The translations under genes were made by a program, and so were the position numbers. Below are positions 26,905 through 36,025 of a DNA stretch of 64,000 nucleotides, piece by piece (within the stretch, counting starts at the first letter, position 1; every line of letters begins with the position of its first letter). The DNA is from Neiella marina (GTDB lineage: Bacteria; Pseudomonadota; Gammaproteobacteria; Enterobacterales; Neiellaceae), in assembly GCF_002165625.1 (NCBI RefSeq), contig NZ_NGNS01000002.1, forward strand, positions 1 to 64,000, read 5' to 3'. The notes beneath the pieces are model-generated. The model had not been told where the DNA came from. It was given only the letters and a program-made list of their open reading frames with translations, and ran no database searches.

Positions 26905-29283
26905 TTAATCAATTTGTAATTCCAATACGGCTTGCTCAGGAGTTAGATCATGACCTTCAGCGACTAACTGCTTAATGACAAGGCCGTTGGCTGGGGCGAA
27001 CAGTGGAATTGAACATGTGGCATTTTGAAGCTCCGCGATCGGTTGCTCGGCAGTCACTTGCTCGCCGGTTTGAACAAGCCACTTGGAAAGCGCCAGCGGC
27101 TCATCTGTAGTGACGACCGGTGCATGGACCAGGGTCAGGGGCAAGTCAGCATTGGCGGCATCTTGCAATAGATTAAGCCCTCGCAGCTGACAGGCTTCTG
27201 ATGGGCTAAAGTAAATATCTTCAGGATTTTGAGATTGTTTCAATACTAGTTGAGTCGGTGGTTGCTCAATATCGTTTGCCAGTTGCGCGACAAGTGCTTC
27301 AGTAAGTTGTGGCTTAACTGTTTGTTGACGTCGAAATTTACTTTGCTTGCCTGCAAATCGTTTGCCGATAAAAGCGCCGCCAAGCTGCTCAAAAGCTTGC
27401 TCGGCAAAGCTAGTTTGGAGCCGCATAAATTGACTGATGCGTGGTTGCAACATGGCTCGTAATGCTGCAGCTTTATCCTGTAATAGCCGTTCACGTTCTT
27501 GGTGTTTGTCGCGTCGCACGGTGAGTCGATCAAACCAACCTTCTATGGTTCTTGGTTCTGGTAAATCATCATCGCTCAGAGCATATTGACTATCGAGCTC
27601 TCGACAACGTTGCTGAATGTGGGCCAGCATCGACTGCTGGCGAGATAGCAAATAAATCAGCAACAAAAATGCTGCTAATGCTGCTGCGAGCAAAATCGAA
27701 ATAGTCACCGTCGTGAGCGGTAGCCACCAAAATCCTGAAATAAGCACAACACATAAAGCTGCCGCCACAGAGCTACCGGTTATGCTCAGTTTTTTGCCGC
27801 TCAAGGTGTCTTTAAAGCGGTGTTGCTGTTTGTTGATATCCTGACTTATGCGTTGTTGCTGAAGTGCTTGCTCACTCGCTTGCAACTCCAATTGCTGAGC
27901 GTCATCGTCAAGCCGATTCAATTGACCGGCAAGCAATTGCATGAGTGTGACTTGTTGACTAATGCTATCTTGCCCAATGGCGATCAAGTTCCAAATCGAC
28001 TTCGCCATGATGTCATGCGGCGCTGTGTCATCAAGCTGTGTGGTGACAATTAACTCACATTCCGCGCATTGATCCAAAAGTTGCTGGTGGTGTTGTCTGA
28101 TTTGCTTTAAAGCGGCAAGCACAACCTGCTTGACACCTAGGATGACCATTTCCAGCTTCTCTTTCGAGGTCTTCAGCAGTAGCTGACGGAACGACAACTG
28201 AAATCCCTCTAGACTCTCAGTCAGCATGGCGAGGAAACAGTTTTTTGCTGTTAGTAAGGTTGGGTCGAGGCGCTCTGGAGCGACTTCTTGCTGGGACAGC
28301 AGTTGCAATGCACGTAACGCGGCTTGATGTTGCCAAGCGATGCTTTGGCGGAACAGCAGTGCTGCCTGCATTGACTCCAAAGCTTCCTCATAGCGTTTTT
28401 GACCGACGTGGCCGAGAGCCTGAAAATAGTGGCATTGCGCTTGTAGTTCTTCAGCGCCTTCATCTTGCTGTTGAAAATGTTTTAGCAGCAATTGGCCTCT
28501 GCGGATCAGCTCGTTGAACTCAGCTTCTTTGGTCGCGTCCTCGGCAAGCAGTCGGCAACGCCAATAGTTAGCCATCAAGTCGCTGTCATTTAGTGCCAGA
28601 CAATGTTGGAAGCTTTGTCCAGCGCCGACGGCATTGCCAAGCTGTAAACTGGCAACGCCCCAGTGTCGATGTTGTTGTAAGTCGGCTAATGCTGGGCTGC
28701 CATTAGCGGGCTCTGGTGCTTGGCCATATAGCTGGGCCAATAGCTCGTGGTGCTGGTGTTGCTGCCAGCTATCTTTATCGAGGTTGGTGCCATCAATACC
28801 GTAGTCTTGTGCCAGTATGCTCAGCGTCAGAGGAGTCTCTATACCGAGTAACGCTGTTTCTAACTGGGCAAAAATTGCTTCGGTCAATTCGCCTTGACCA
28901 AGGATCTGAACCGAAAGGTCGTTTTGTTCAAGTTGACGGCCCATTTGCGCGGGTAGTTCAGGTTGTTGTTCACTGAGTAGCACCACGTGCGTGCCCGCTT
29001 CGGGGATAGCGTAACTGAGCTCGGTATTGAGCATATGTTGACGTGAGCCATGACCGGGCTGTTGTTCGAGTAAAGCGACAAAAAGGCTAGCTTGTTGGCA
29101 TTGTTGGGTAACTGTTAGGCCATCGGGGACACCAAAATCCACCACTGTGCGAGGAGAGAACTGCACTTTAAAGCCAAGCTCACTTAATCGGGATTGATTA
29201 AATGCTCGCAACAGATCTTGTTTTAGTTGGCGGCGCTGAAAGCCGTCAAAAGAAAAATAAATGGTGGGGAACAGTTGGCCCAT
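26905..29283 (-). CDS. TIR-like/TPR/transmembrane protein with C-terminal biotinyl-lipoyl-like domain
   Basis: A 792-residue multi-domain protein I cannot match to a named family. Residues about 1-130 look TIR- or DUF4062-like: strand TIYFSFDG, a strand with ASLFVALLEQQPG, then the helix MLNTELSYAI whose Glu88 sits where TIR NADases carry their catalytic Glu. A TPR-like helical region follows (about 175-330), then helices and coiled coil, two membrane helices (about 505-555), another coiled coil, and a biotinyl/lipoyl-type barrel (about 715-792: KWLVQTGEQV, FAPANGLVIKQLVAEG). The lysine that would carry the cofactor is replaced by Thr at about 756. It is first in an operon with the chelatase and tesB. 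ATG 29283 is preferred to TTG 29316. Confidence 0.7.
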   Translation of the reverse strand: MGQLFPTIYFSFDGFQRRQLKQDLLRAFNQSRLSELGFKVQFSPRTVVDFGVPDGLTVTQQCQQASLFVALLEQQPGHGSRQHMLNTELSYAIPEAGTHVVLLSEQQPELPAQMGRQLEQNDLSVQILGQGELTEAIFAQLETALLGIETPLTLSILAQDYGIDGTNLDKDSWQQHQHHELLAQLYGQAPEPANGSPALADLQQHRHWGVASLQLGNAVGAGQSFQHCLALNDSDLMANYWRCRLLAEDATKEAEFNELIRRGQLLLKHFQQQDEGAEELQAQCHYFQALGHVGQKRYEEALESMQAALLFRQSIAWQHQAALRALQLLSQQEVAPERLDPTLLTAKNCFLAMLTESLEGFQLSFRQLLLKTSKEKLEMVILGVKQVVLAALKQIRQHHQQLLDQCAECELIVTTQLDDTAPHDIMAKSIWNLIAIGQDSISQQVTLMQLLAGQLNRLDDDAQQLELQASEQALQQQRISQDINKQQHRFKDTLSGKKLSITGSSVAAALCVVLISGFWWLPLTTVTISILLAAALAAFLLLIYLLSRQQSMLAHIQQRCRELDSQYALSDDDLPEPRTIEGWFDRLTVRRDKHQERERLLQDKAAALRAMLQPRISQFMRLQTSFAEQAFEQLGGAFIGKRFAGKQSKFRRQQTVKPQLTEALVAQLANDIEQPPTQLVLKQSQNPEDIYFSPSEACQLRGLNLLQDAANADLPLTLVHAPVVTTDEPLALSKWLVQTGEQVTAEQPIAELQNATCSIPLFAPANGLVIKQLVAEGHDLTPEQAVLELQID

Positions 29284-29541
29284 GCTTCTACCCGCATCCA
29301 ATGCTCGGAATAACAAACCTTAAATGTAACGATAAAGTAGCAATGCGAGCAATAGTTGGTAGGGCTTTGACATCATTTATCTGTCGACTTCATGAGCTGC
29401 CAACATCAGCATTGGGGTTGTTGATGCTGATTGTCCGAATGAGCAGACGGTCATGGCGATTGTGCTCGAAAAAATTCTTGTGTCAGGTCAATTTGTCAAT
29501 AGGTAGTAGGCAAATTGATTGCTGGCAGCTGTAAAAATCAG
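29284..29541. other. Intergenic region without recognisable feature
   Basis: About 260 bases between the divergent TIR-like gene and the thr promoter. It must contain the minus-strand operon promoter, but I see no clear boxes, repeats or gene. Confidence 0.4.
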
Positions 29542-29571
29542 TTGACTTTTGCCCCCTTAAACCTTGAAGAT
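29542..29571 (+). promoter_or_regulatory. Candidate sigma-70 promoter of the thr operon
   Basis: A -35 box TTGACT at 29542-29547 and a weak -10 box GAAGAT at 29566-29571 with 18-base spacing would start transcription near 29578, about 30 bases before the leader peptide. Confidence 0.5.
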
Positions 29572-29606
29572 AGGCGCTCATTTTTTACTGAACGATTTGT
29601 AGTTTC

Positions 29607-29678
29607 ATGGCAGCGAACCAGCATAACAACATGATTACCGAGACCATTATTACCCGCACCGAGAGGTTGCAGGGCTAA
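29607..29678 (+). CDS. thrL: thr operon leader peptide
   Basis: A 23-codon reading frame too short for ordinary gene finding. Its peptide contains the run ITETIITRT: four Thr and three Ile within nine residues, the classic sensor composition for threonine/isoleucine attenuation. Its last codons and stop overlap the 5' arm of the antiterminator. It is followed by a terminator and then thrA. A strong ribosome-binding site is not evident, and ATG 29631 would give a 15-residue version that keeps all the sensor codons. Confidence 0.85.
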   Translation: MAANQHNNMITETIITRTERLQG

Positions 29679-29710
29679 AGTCGCGCGTCATTTCGTCAGT
29701 AACTTAGCCC
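29672..29710 (+). promoter_or_regulatory. Antiterminator pairing of the thr attenuator
   Basis: GGGCTAA (29672-29678, ending in the leader stop codon) pairs perfectly with TTAGCCC (29704-29710). The 3' arm shares CCC with the terminator stem, so the two structures exclude each other. A ribosome stalled at the Thr/Ile codons would leave GGGCTAA free, while one reaching the stop would cover it. Confidence 0.8.
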
Positions 29711-29734
29711 GGAACCAGAAGGTCCGGGTTTTTT
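29707..29734 (+). terminator. thr operon attenuator terminator
   Basis: Stem CCCGGAACC/GGTCCGGG with one bulged A and a small AGAA loop, followed by six T. It ends about 47 bases before thrA and should stop transcription when charged tRNA-Thr and tRNA-Ile are plentiful. Confidence 0.9.
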
Positions 29735-29780
29735 CGTATATAGGGCTCAGATTTAGAGCAAAACAGAACGAGGTCAACGG

Positions 29781-32240
29781 ATGCGAGTACTGAAGTTTGG
29801 AGGCTCATCACTGGCCGATGCAGAACGCTTTAACAGAGCGGCCAGCATCATCATTAACAAGGCGTCTGTTGGACGCATAGCTGTGGTTTTATCAGCCCCT
29901 GGCGGTGTCACCAATAGCTTGGTCAGTGCGATTGAGAAAACTGTAAATGGCGTTGATGCGCTGCCAGCTGTTTCGAACATTGAGAACACCTTTCGAAACA
30001 TGACTAGCAGCCTCAAGGCTGATTACCCAAGTCTTGACGATGAGCGCCTGACTCAATTGCTCGACACTGAGCTTAGTGATCTTCGACAACTACTCCATGG
30101 CGTGACGTTACTCCGCCAGTGTCCTGCTGATATTCAAGCGCGACTACTGGTCAAAGGTGAGCGGATCAACATTGCCCTCATGTCAGCATTACTTGATGCC
30201 CGCGGCCATCACACTAATGTGCTTGACCCTGTTGCTTTATTCTCTGGCTATGGCGACTACCTTGAGTCGTTGGTTGATATCTCTGCCAGTAAACCTCGCT
30301 TCGCCGCGTTGCAGCTCAGTGCTGATGATATTCAACTGATGCCTGGCTTTACCGCTGGCAACGAACAAGGAGAAATCGTCACGCTAGGCCGCAATGGTTC
30401 CGATTATTCTGCTGCCGTGTTAGCTGCTTGTTTGGATGCTGAATGTTGCGAGATTTGGACCGATGTAGATGGTGTATACAACTGTGACCCGCGGTTAGTT
30501 GAAGATGCGCATCTGGTTGATGAATTGAGCTACAAAGAAGCAATGGAGCTATCATATTTTGGTGCCAAGGTACTGCATCCAAAAACTGTCTCGCCTATTG
30601 CTCAATTCCACATTCCATGCTTGATCAAAAACAGCTTTAACCCTGATGGCGCAGGTACCTTGGTGTCGGGCCACACCAATACCAAAGATGCGGTAAAAGG
30701 CATCAGCTCGCTCGAAGGCATGAGCATGATGAGCGTTTCAGGCCCAGGTATGAAAGGCATGGTTGGCATGGCCAGCCGAATTTTCGAATGTATCTCGCGT
30801 GCCGGTATCTCTGTTGCCTTAATCACCCAATCGAGCAGTGAATATTCCATCAGCTTCTGCTTGAGCAGCAAAGATGCAAGTGCCGCTCGCTTGGCGCTCA
30901 GTGATGAATTTGAACTCGAGTTAGCGAATCAACTACTCGATCCAATTGAAGTTTTGGGTCAGCTTTCAATCGTTACTCTTGTCGGCGATGGTATGCGCGA
31001 GAATCGCGGCGTGTCTGCTCGCTTTTTCCAAGCGTTAGCGCAAGCTGATGTTAACGTCGTGGCCATTGCCCAAGGCTCGTCAGAACGTTCGGTGTCGGCT
31101 GTTGTACCAGAACACCGAGTGCGCTACGCCATCGGCGCTTGTCATGCTTCTTTCTTTAGCCACATGCAACGCATCGATGCATTTATTGTCGGCGTTGGCG
31201 TTGTTGGTGGTGAGTTGCTGGGCCAAATCAAGCGTCAGCAACAAGCGCTGAAAGAGCAGCATATCGATTTGCGAGTGTGCGGCATTGCTAACTCTAAAGG
31301 CATGGAACTGGCTGCCAATGGTATCGACTTAGATAATTTTGAAGAGGCCGAACTTGCCCAGTGTAAGCAAAAATTCTCACTGGAAGTGGTCAGCGACTTT
31401 GCCCGTGTCCATGCCCATATCAATCCAGTGCTAGTGGACAACACTTCATCGGACTGGATGGCAAAACAGTACCTGGATTTCCTCAATGCAGGCTTCCACA
31501 TTGTCACTCCAAACAAGAAAGCGAATACCGAATCTTACGACTACTACCAAGCATTGCGCGAAACAGCGCTTCGCAAGCGTCGTCAATTCCTCTATGACAC
31601 TAACGTTGGTGCCGGCCTACCGGTCATCGATAACTTACAGTCATTGCTTAATGCTGGTGACCAACTGAAGTCTTTCTCGGGTATTTTGTCGGGCTCACTG
31701 TCGTACATTTTTGGCAAGTTAGACGACGGCATGGCGTTTTCGGAAGTTACCGCTCAAGCGCGAGCGAATGGTTTTACCGAACCCGATCCGCGCGATGACT
31801 TGTCGGGCATGGATGTTGCTCGTAAGCTGCTCATTTTGGCCCGCGAAGCGGGCATGAAACTAGAGTTAGACGACGTTGAAGTTGAACCGGCGTTGCCACC
31901 AGGGTTTGACTCTTCTGGCTCAGTCGACGAGTTTATGGAACGCTTGCCACAGGCCGACGCCTTCTTTGCTGAGTGGCTCGATAAACTCAAAGCAGATGGC
32001 AAAGTGTTGCGCTACACAGGCGCGATTGTTGATGGCAAATGCAAAGTGTCGATCGAAGCTGTGGGTCCTGATCATCCGTTATTCGCGGTGAAAGATGGTG
32101 AGAACGCCTTGGCCTTCCACTCGCGCTATTATGATCCAATTCCATATGTACTGCGCGGTTATGGCGCTGGTGCCGCGGTAACCGCAGCCGGTGTGTTTGC
32201 CGACATACTTCGGACCTTGCCATGGAAGCAGGAGGTTTAA
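29781..32240 (+). CDS. thrA: Bifunctional aspartokinase I/homoserine dehydrogenase I
   Basis: An 819-residue fusion, the same size as E. coli ThrA. The N-terminal kinase (start [13 protein letters not shown]) is followed by two ACT-type regulatory repeats (about 315-460, with [11 protein letters not shown] and [11 protein letters not shown]), then homoserine dehydrogenase with NAD(P)-binding [12 protein letters not shown] near 470 and the catalytic region [16 protein letters not shown] near 615. It catalyses the first and third steps from aspartate to threonine. Controlled by the upstream attenuator. thrB begins one base after the stop. Confidence 0.97.
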   Translation: MRVLKFGGSSLADAERFNRAASIIINKASVGRIAVVLSAPGGVTNSLVSAIEKTVNGVDALPAVSNIENTFRNMTSSLKADYPSLDDERLTQLLDTELSDLRQLLHGVTLLRQCPADIQARLLVKGERINIALMSALLDARGHHTNVLDPVALFSGYGDYLESLVDISASKPRFAALQLSADDIQLMPGFTAGNEQGEIVTLGRNGSDYSAAVLAACLDAECCEIWTDVDGVYNCDPRLVEDAHLVDELSYKEAMELSYFGAKVLHPKTVSPIAQFHIPCLIKNSFNPDGAGTLVSGHTNTKDAVKGISSLEGMSMMSVSGPGMKGMVGMASRIFECISRAGISVALITQSSSEYSISFCLSSKDASAARLALSDEFELELANQLLDPIEVLGQLSIVTLVGDGMRENRGVSARFFQALAQADVNVVAIAQGSSERSVSAVVPEHRVRYAIGACHASFFSHMQRIDAFIVGVGVVGGELLGQIKRQQQALKEQHIDLRVCGIANSKGMELAANGIDLDNFEEAELAQCKQKFSLEVVSDFARVHAHINPVLVDNTSSDWMAKQYLDFLNAGFHIVTPNKKANTESYDYYQALRETALRKRRQFLYDTNVGAGLPVIDNLQSLLNAGDQLKSFSGILSGSLSYIFGKLDDGMAFSEVTAQARANGFTEPDPRDDLSGMDVARKLLILAREAGMKLELDDVEVEPALPPGFDSSGSVDEFMERLPQADAFFAEWLDKLKADGKVLRYTGAIVDGKCKVSIEAVGPDHPLFAVKDGENALAFHSRYYDPIPYVLRGYGAGAAVTAAGVFADILRTLPWKQEV

Positions 32241-32241
32241 C

Positions 32242-33207
32242 ATGGCTGTTGCAGTATATGCGCCCGCATCGATCGGTAATCTCGGCGTTGGATTTGATAT
32301 TCTAGGTGCGGCATTGAAACCCATAGATGGGTCGCTGTTGGGTGATGTTGTTGAGGTGGATGATAGTGCCTCAGGTGAATTTGAACTCACAGCGTCAGGG
32401 CGATTCAGCCACAAGCTACCCGATGACCCCAAGCAAAATATCTTGTTTGATTGCTACCTCGGAGTGAAAAAGCACCTAGCTGAGCTTGGTATCCAAGTGG
32501 GCCCTGTAAGAATGCACTTGCACAAAAACTTGCCGATTGGTTCTGGTTTAGGTTCCAGTGCGTCAAGTATTGTTGCAGCCGTCGCTGCCTTGAATCAGTT
32601 TTTCGGCTCGCCACTTAATGACGATCAGCAACTGCGTTTGATGGGGGAGCTCGAAGGCCAAATCTCAGGTTCAATTCACTACGATAACGTTGCGCCATGT
32701 TTTGTCGGCGGCATCCAGTTAATGACTGAACAAGACGATTTATTGTGCTCGACGCTGCCTTCGCCAGAAAGCTGGTATTGGTGTTCGGCTTATCCGGGGA
32801 TCACGGTTTCAACGGCCCAAGCACGGGCGATTCTGCCTGAACACTACAGCAAAGCAGATATCATCAACCATGGCCGCTTACTGGCTAATTTCGTTCATGC
32901 CTTGTATGCCGGTAACGACAAGTTGGCGGCTAGTGTCATGATTGATGTGATTGCCGAGCCATACCGCAAAGTACTATTGCCAGGTTTTGAAGCTGCTCGT
33001 GAAGAATTGCTGAAGCTGGGCGCTTATGCCGTCGGGATCAGTGGTTCTGGGCCAACCTTATTTGCAGTATGTGATGATCTGAATGTTGCCAAACAATGCG
33101 ATGCGTATTTGGCTAAACACTATTTACAAAACGATGAGGGCTTCAGTCATGTCTGCCGTATTGATGAGCAAGGCGTGGCAAATGTGGCCCTGGTCGAACT
33201 GAACTGA
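32242..33207 (+). CDS. thrB: Homoserine kinase
   Basis: A 321-residue GHMP-family kinase phosphorylating homoserine. It shows the N-terminal signature APASIGNLGVGFDILG, the ATP-binding loop LPIGSGLGSSASS and the C-terminal GISGSGPTLFAV. ATG 32242 has GGAGG seven bases upstream, inside the end of thrA; a longer in-frame start at 32191 overlaps thrA and is rejected. It is the middle gene of thrABC. Confidence 0.97.
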   Translation: MAVAVYAPASIGNLGVGFDILGAALKPIDGSLLGDVVEVDDSASGEFELTASGRFSHKLPDDPKQNILFDCYLGVKKHLAELGIQVGPVRMHLHKNLPIGSGLGSSASSIVAAVAALNQFFGSPLNDDQQLRLMGELEGQISGSIHYDNVAPCFVGGIQLMTEQDDLLCSTLPSPESWYWCSAYPGITVSTAQARAILPEHYSKADIINHGRLLANFVHALYAGNDKLAASVMIDVIAEPYRKVLLPGFEAAREELLKLGAYAVGISGSGPTLFAVCDDLNVAKQCDAYLAKHYLQNDEGFSHVCRIDEQGVANVALVELN

Positions 33208-33224
33208 GTGGAGAGAACTCAAAC

Positions 33225-34502
33225 ATGAAGTTGTACAACATCAAAGAACATGAGCAACAGGTCAATTTTGAAGAGGCCGTTCGCACTGGTTTAGGACGCA
33301 ATCAGGGGTTGTTCTTTCCTCAAGAGTTGCCGCGTTTTGATGATATTGATGCCTTGCTGGATATGGATTTGGTATCGCGCTCCACGGAAATCCTGTCGGC
33401 TTTGATTGGTGATGAGATTGCTAAACCTCGCCTTCATGAAATGGTCGCATCGGCGTTTGATTTCACTGCTCCTGTTGTTGCCGTCAATGACAAAATCTCT
33501 GCACTGGAATTGTTTCACGGTCCAACGCTAGCGTTTAAAGACTTTGGTGGCCGTTTTATGGCTCAATGCCTGAAAGAGCTGTCCGATGGCGAGAAAATTA
33601 CCATCCTGACGGCAACGTCTGGCGATACCGGCGCTGCGGTAGCCCATGCATTTGCTGGCATTGACAACATCGATGTCGTCGTGATGTATCCAAAAGGCAA
33701 AATCAGTCACTTGCAGGAACAATTGTTCTGCACCTTGGGCGGCAATATTCACACCCTAGCGGTTGAAGGCACCTTTGATGACTGTCAGGCCATGGTGAAA
33801 CATGCATTTGACCAGCCAGAGCTGCGTAAAACCGTTGGTTTGAACTCCGCCAATTCGATCAACATCAGTCGCTTGATGGCACAAATTTGCTACTACTTTG
33901 AAGCCGTAGCGCAGTTACCAAAAGACCAGCGTGATCAACTGGTGGTGAGTGTACCAAGTGGTAATTTCGGCAACTTAACCGCAGGTTTGCTGGCCCGTTC
34001 AATGGGCTTGCCAATCAAACGCTTTGTCGCGGCTACCAATGCTAACGACACCGTGCCGCGTTATTTAGAGAGTGGTGATTGGGCGCCAAACCCAACCATT
34101 GCGACTATCTCCAATGCCATGGACGTGAGTGCGCCAAACAACTGGCCACGTGTTGAAGAACTGGTGCGTCGTGAAGAATTTAGTTGGGATTTGTTGAGCT
34201 CTGATCGAGTGACAGATGAACAAACGGCTGAGACACTAAAAGCCATGCATGAGCAAGGGTATGTCTGTGAGCCTCATGGCGCTATCGCATACCGTGTATT
34301 GGAGCAAACTCTGCAGCCGGGCGAACATGGTTTATTCCTGTGCACAGCACATCCTGCGAAGTTTATCGAAAGTGTCGAGGACATTTTGTCGGTTAAGTTG
34401 GAGCTGCCAAAGGCGCTGGCAGATGTTGCTGACAAAGAAAATCTTAGCGAACTGATTGCCGCAGATTTTGCTCAAGTGGAAGCTAAACTCCGCAGCTTAT
34501 AG
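33225..34502 (+). CDS. thrC: Threonine synthase
   Basis: A 425-residue PLP enzyme converting O-phosphohomoserine to threonine. The N-terminus MKLYNIKEHEQQV, the PLP-lysine motif FHGPTLAFKDFGGRF (Lys about 106) and TATSGDTGAAVAHAF are characteristic. The length matches the E. coli-type short class. It lies 17 bases after thrB and is the last gene of the operon, followed by a terminator. Confidence 0.97.
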   Translation: MKLYNIKEHEQQVNFEEAVRTGLGRNQGLFFPQELPRFDDIDALLDMDLVSRSTEILSALIGDEIAKPRLHEMVASAFDFTAPVVAVNDKISALELFHGPTLAFKDFGGRFMAQCLKELSDGEKITILTATSGDTGAAVAHAFAGIDNIDVVVMYPKGKISHLQEQLFCTLGGNIHTLAVEGTFDDCQAMVKHAFDQPELRKTVGLNSANSINISRLMAQICYYFEAVAQLPKDQRDQLVVSVPSGNFGNLTAGLLARSMGLPIKRFVAATNANDTVPRYLESGDWAPNPTIATISNAMDVSAPNNWPRVEELVRREEFSWDLLSSDRVTDEQTAETLKAMHEQGYVCEPHGAIAYRVLEQTLQPGEHGLFLCTAHPAKFIESVEDILSVKLELPKALADVADKENLSELIAADFAQVEAKLRSL

Positions 34503-34513
34503 AGCTAGCAACA

Positions 34514-34531
34514 ATGGCCATTAATGGCCAT
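34514..34531. repeat. 18-bp perfect palindrome after thrC
   Basis: ATGGCCATT followed directly by its reverse complement, between the thrC stop and the operon terminator. No role is assigned; it could help stabilise the 3' end of the mRNA. Confidence 0.4.
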
Positions 34532-34554
34532 AAAGCCGGACTCTAGTAAATAAG

Positions 34555-34583
34555 TCCCTCGATAACAATCGAGGGATTTTTTT
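34555..34583 (+). terminator. Rho-independent terminator of the thrABC operon
   Basis: Stem TCCCTCGAT/ATCGAGGGA with AACA loop and seven T, starting 53 bases after the thrC stop. Confidence 0.92.
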
Positions 34584-34750
34584 GATTAGCGTGTTGTCGT
34601 CATATCCTTGCATCAAATCTTTAAGCTATATCTCCAACGCAACGTTTTGTAACGTTTATTTATAGTCCGCTTCAGGTCTATTTATTCCCTTCACGATCTC
34701 AGTAGCCTTTTGTCCATTTCTCAATAGCATTTGGTCAAGAGGTATATCCA

Positions 34751-35419
34751 ATGGAGATGTTGTTAAACAAACGATGTGAGTGGCTAAGCGTATTTGTTGT
34801 CATTGCCCTAGTGGCGATAACTCTTCCTAGTTTGGCAGCTAGTTCTAACTCTCAGCTCAGTTACATTGAGAACGGCAAGCCGGTTAAGCCTTGGCACATA
34901 ACTGTCGGCAATGTGTTGAAACAAAACATCAAGATGGAAAGTGGTGAAGCAAGAACCCTCAACGGCAACACTATCGTAACCGAGACTAGTGATGGAACAT
35001 TGCATGGAAAGTGGCGAGGCAAGTCAGTAAAGACGCCTTGGGGAACTGATGCTGAGTCTATGATGACGTTGACAGGTCGAAAGCTCGACCTCTCAAGTAT
35101 CGTTGAACAGGCGGCAATCGCGGTTAAAATCAAAATAAAACGGGCGCCAAATCAGAATACGACAGTGAGTATGTTGTGCAACTGGGGAATGGACAAGTGT
35201 GAGGGCAAATTTCCCGTAAAGCATATTCTGAAGAAATTCCCTAAAAACCAATGGAGTAATCTAACCATCCCGCTGAATTGTTTTGCTAATAACGGCAAAT
35301 TTGATTACTCGCAGATAACCAATGTGCTGAAGATTTCGACCAAAGGAAAGCTTGAGTTGGAAGTCGAAAGCGTTGGCTTGGTGGGATTGCCGGCTGGCAA
35401 CACGGGGTGCAAAAAGTAA
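34751..35419 (+). CDS. Secreted protein consisting of a stand-alone ExoP-type galactose-binding-like domain
   Basis: A 222-residue exported protein with signal peptide (cleavage near LAA-SS). The rest resembles the C-terminal domain (Exop_C) that follows GH3 glucan glucohydrolases such as ExoP: a long strand-rich segment, then AVKIKIKRAP, Cys pair MLCNWGMDKCEG, VKHILKKFPKNQWSNLTIPLNCF and a final GKLELEVESVGLVG. Here the domain stands alone without any GH3 catalytic part, so a carbohydrate-binding role is inferred. ATG 34751 has AGAGG upstream. No neighbour encodes a partner enzyme. Confidence 0.65.
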   Translation: MEMLLNKRCEWLSVFVVIALVAITLPSLAASSNSQLSYIENGKPVKPWHITVGNVLKQNIKMESGEARTLNGNTIVTETSDGTLHGKWRGKSVKTPWGTDAESMMTLTGRKLDLSSIVEQAAIAVKIKIKRAPNQNTTVSMLCNWGMDKCEGKFPVKHILKKFPKNQWSNLTIPLNCFANNGKFDYSQITNVLKISTKGKLELEVESVGLVGLPAGNTGCKK

Positions 35420-35539
35420 TCAGGTCAAAACTAATCAGTGCCTGTATTTATCAACGACACTATTTGACCAACAGAACATCTGTCGGTTGAATCAAAAGGT
35501 GGATGCAGATTGATGGATGGTCTGGCAGAGAGGTGGTGG

Positions 35540-35569
35540 CAAGGATGGCTTAAACTAAAGCCATCCTTG
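35540..35569. terminator. Long perfect hairpin between convergent ExoP-domain gene and grcA
   Basis: Twelve-base arms CAAGGATGGCTT and AAGCCATCCTTG with a six-base loop. It lies between the 3' ends of two convergent genes, so bidirectional termination is the likely role, although a T-tract is absent. Confidence 0.55.
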
Positions 35570-35650
35570 AACGGGATTCGTTAGCCAAGTCTCTTTAATT
35601 TTAAGATGAGCCCAAGAGACAGGCTAAAACAGTTTTGTACTACTGAGTAA

Positions 35651-36025
35651 TTACAGACGCTGAGTGAACGTACGAGCAATAACGTCACGCTGCTGTTCTG
35701 CAGTCAGTGAGTTGAAGCGAACCGCGTAACCAGAAACGCGAATGGTTAGCTGAGGGTATTTTTCTGGGTTCTCAACTGCATCTTCTAAGGTTTCGCGAGT
35801 GAGTACGTTGACGTTCAAGTGCTGGCCACCTTCACGAATCGCTGGCGCTTCAACCGGTACTTCGCGGTATTCGAATTGACCAAGTTTAGCAACGTCAACG
35901 ACTTCATCTTCAGCGTAATCGGCTTTGGCGCACAGGCAACGAGCTTCTTTGTTGGCTTCATCTAGTAACCAGAAAGAGTTAACCAAGTTTGCTTGGGCGG
36001 CTTCTGTGATTTGGATACCAATCAT
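35651..36025 (-). CDS. grcA: Autonomous glycyl radical cofactor (pyruvate formate-lyase spare part)
   Basis: A 124-residue homologue of E. coli GrcA/YfiD. The C-terminal half matches the glycyl radical domain of pyruvate formate-lyase, with the radical glycine at residue 99 in RVSGYAVRF and the preceding [10 protein letters not shown] block. It replaces an oxygen-damaged C-terminus of PFL. The upstream FNR-type box fits induction at low oxygen. The pfl gene itself is not in the window. Confidence 0.95.
   Translation of the reverse strand: MIGIQITEAAQANLVNSFWLLDEANKEARCLCAKADYAEDEVVDVAKLGQFEYREVPVEAPAIREGGQHLNVNVLTRETLEDAVENPEKYPQLTIRVSGYAVRFNSLTAEQQRDVIARTFTQRL

Noticed and set aside
32191-32241. 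Earlier in-frame start for thrB
   Set aside because: It runs through the thrA 3' end; ATG 32242 has GGAGG and gives the standard N-terminus.
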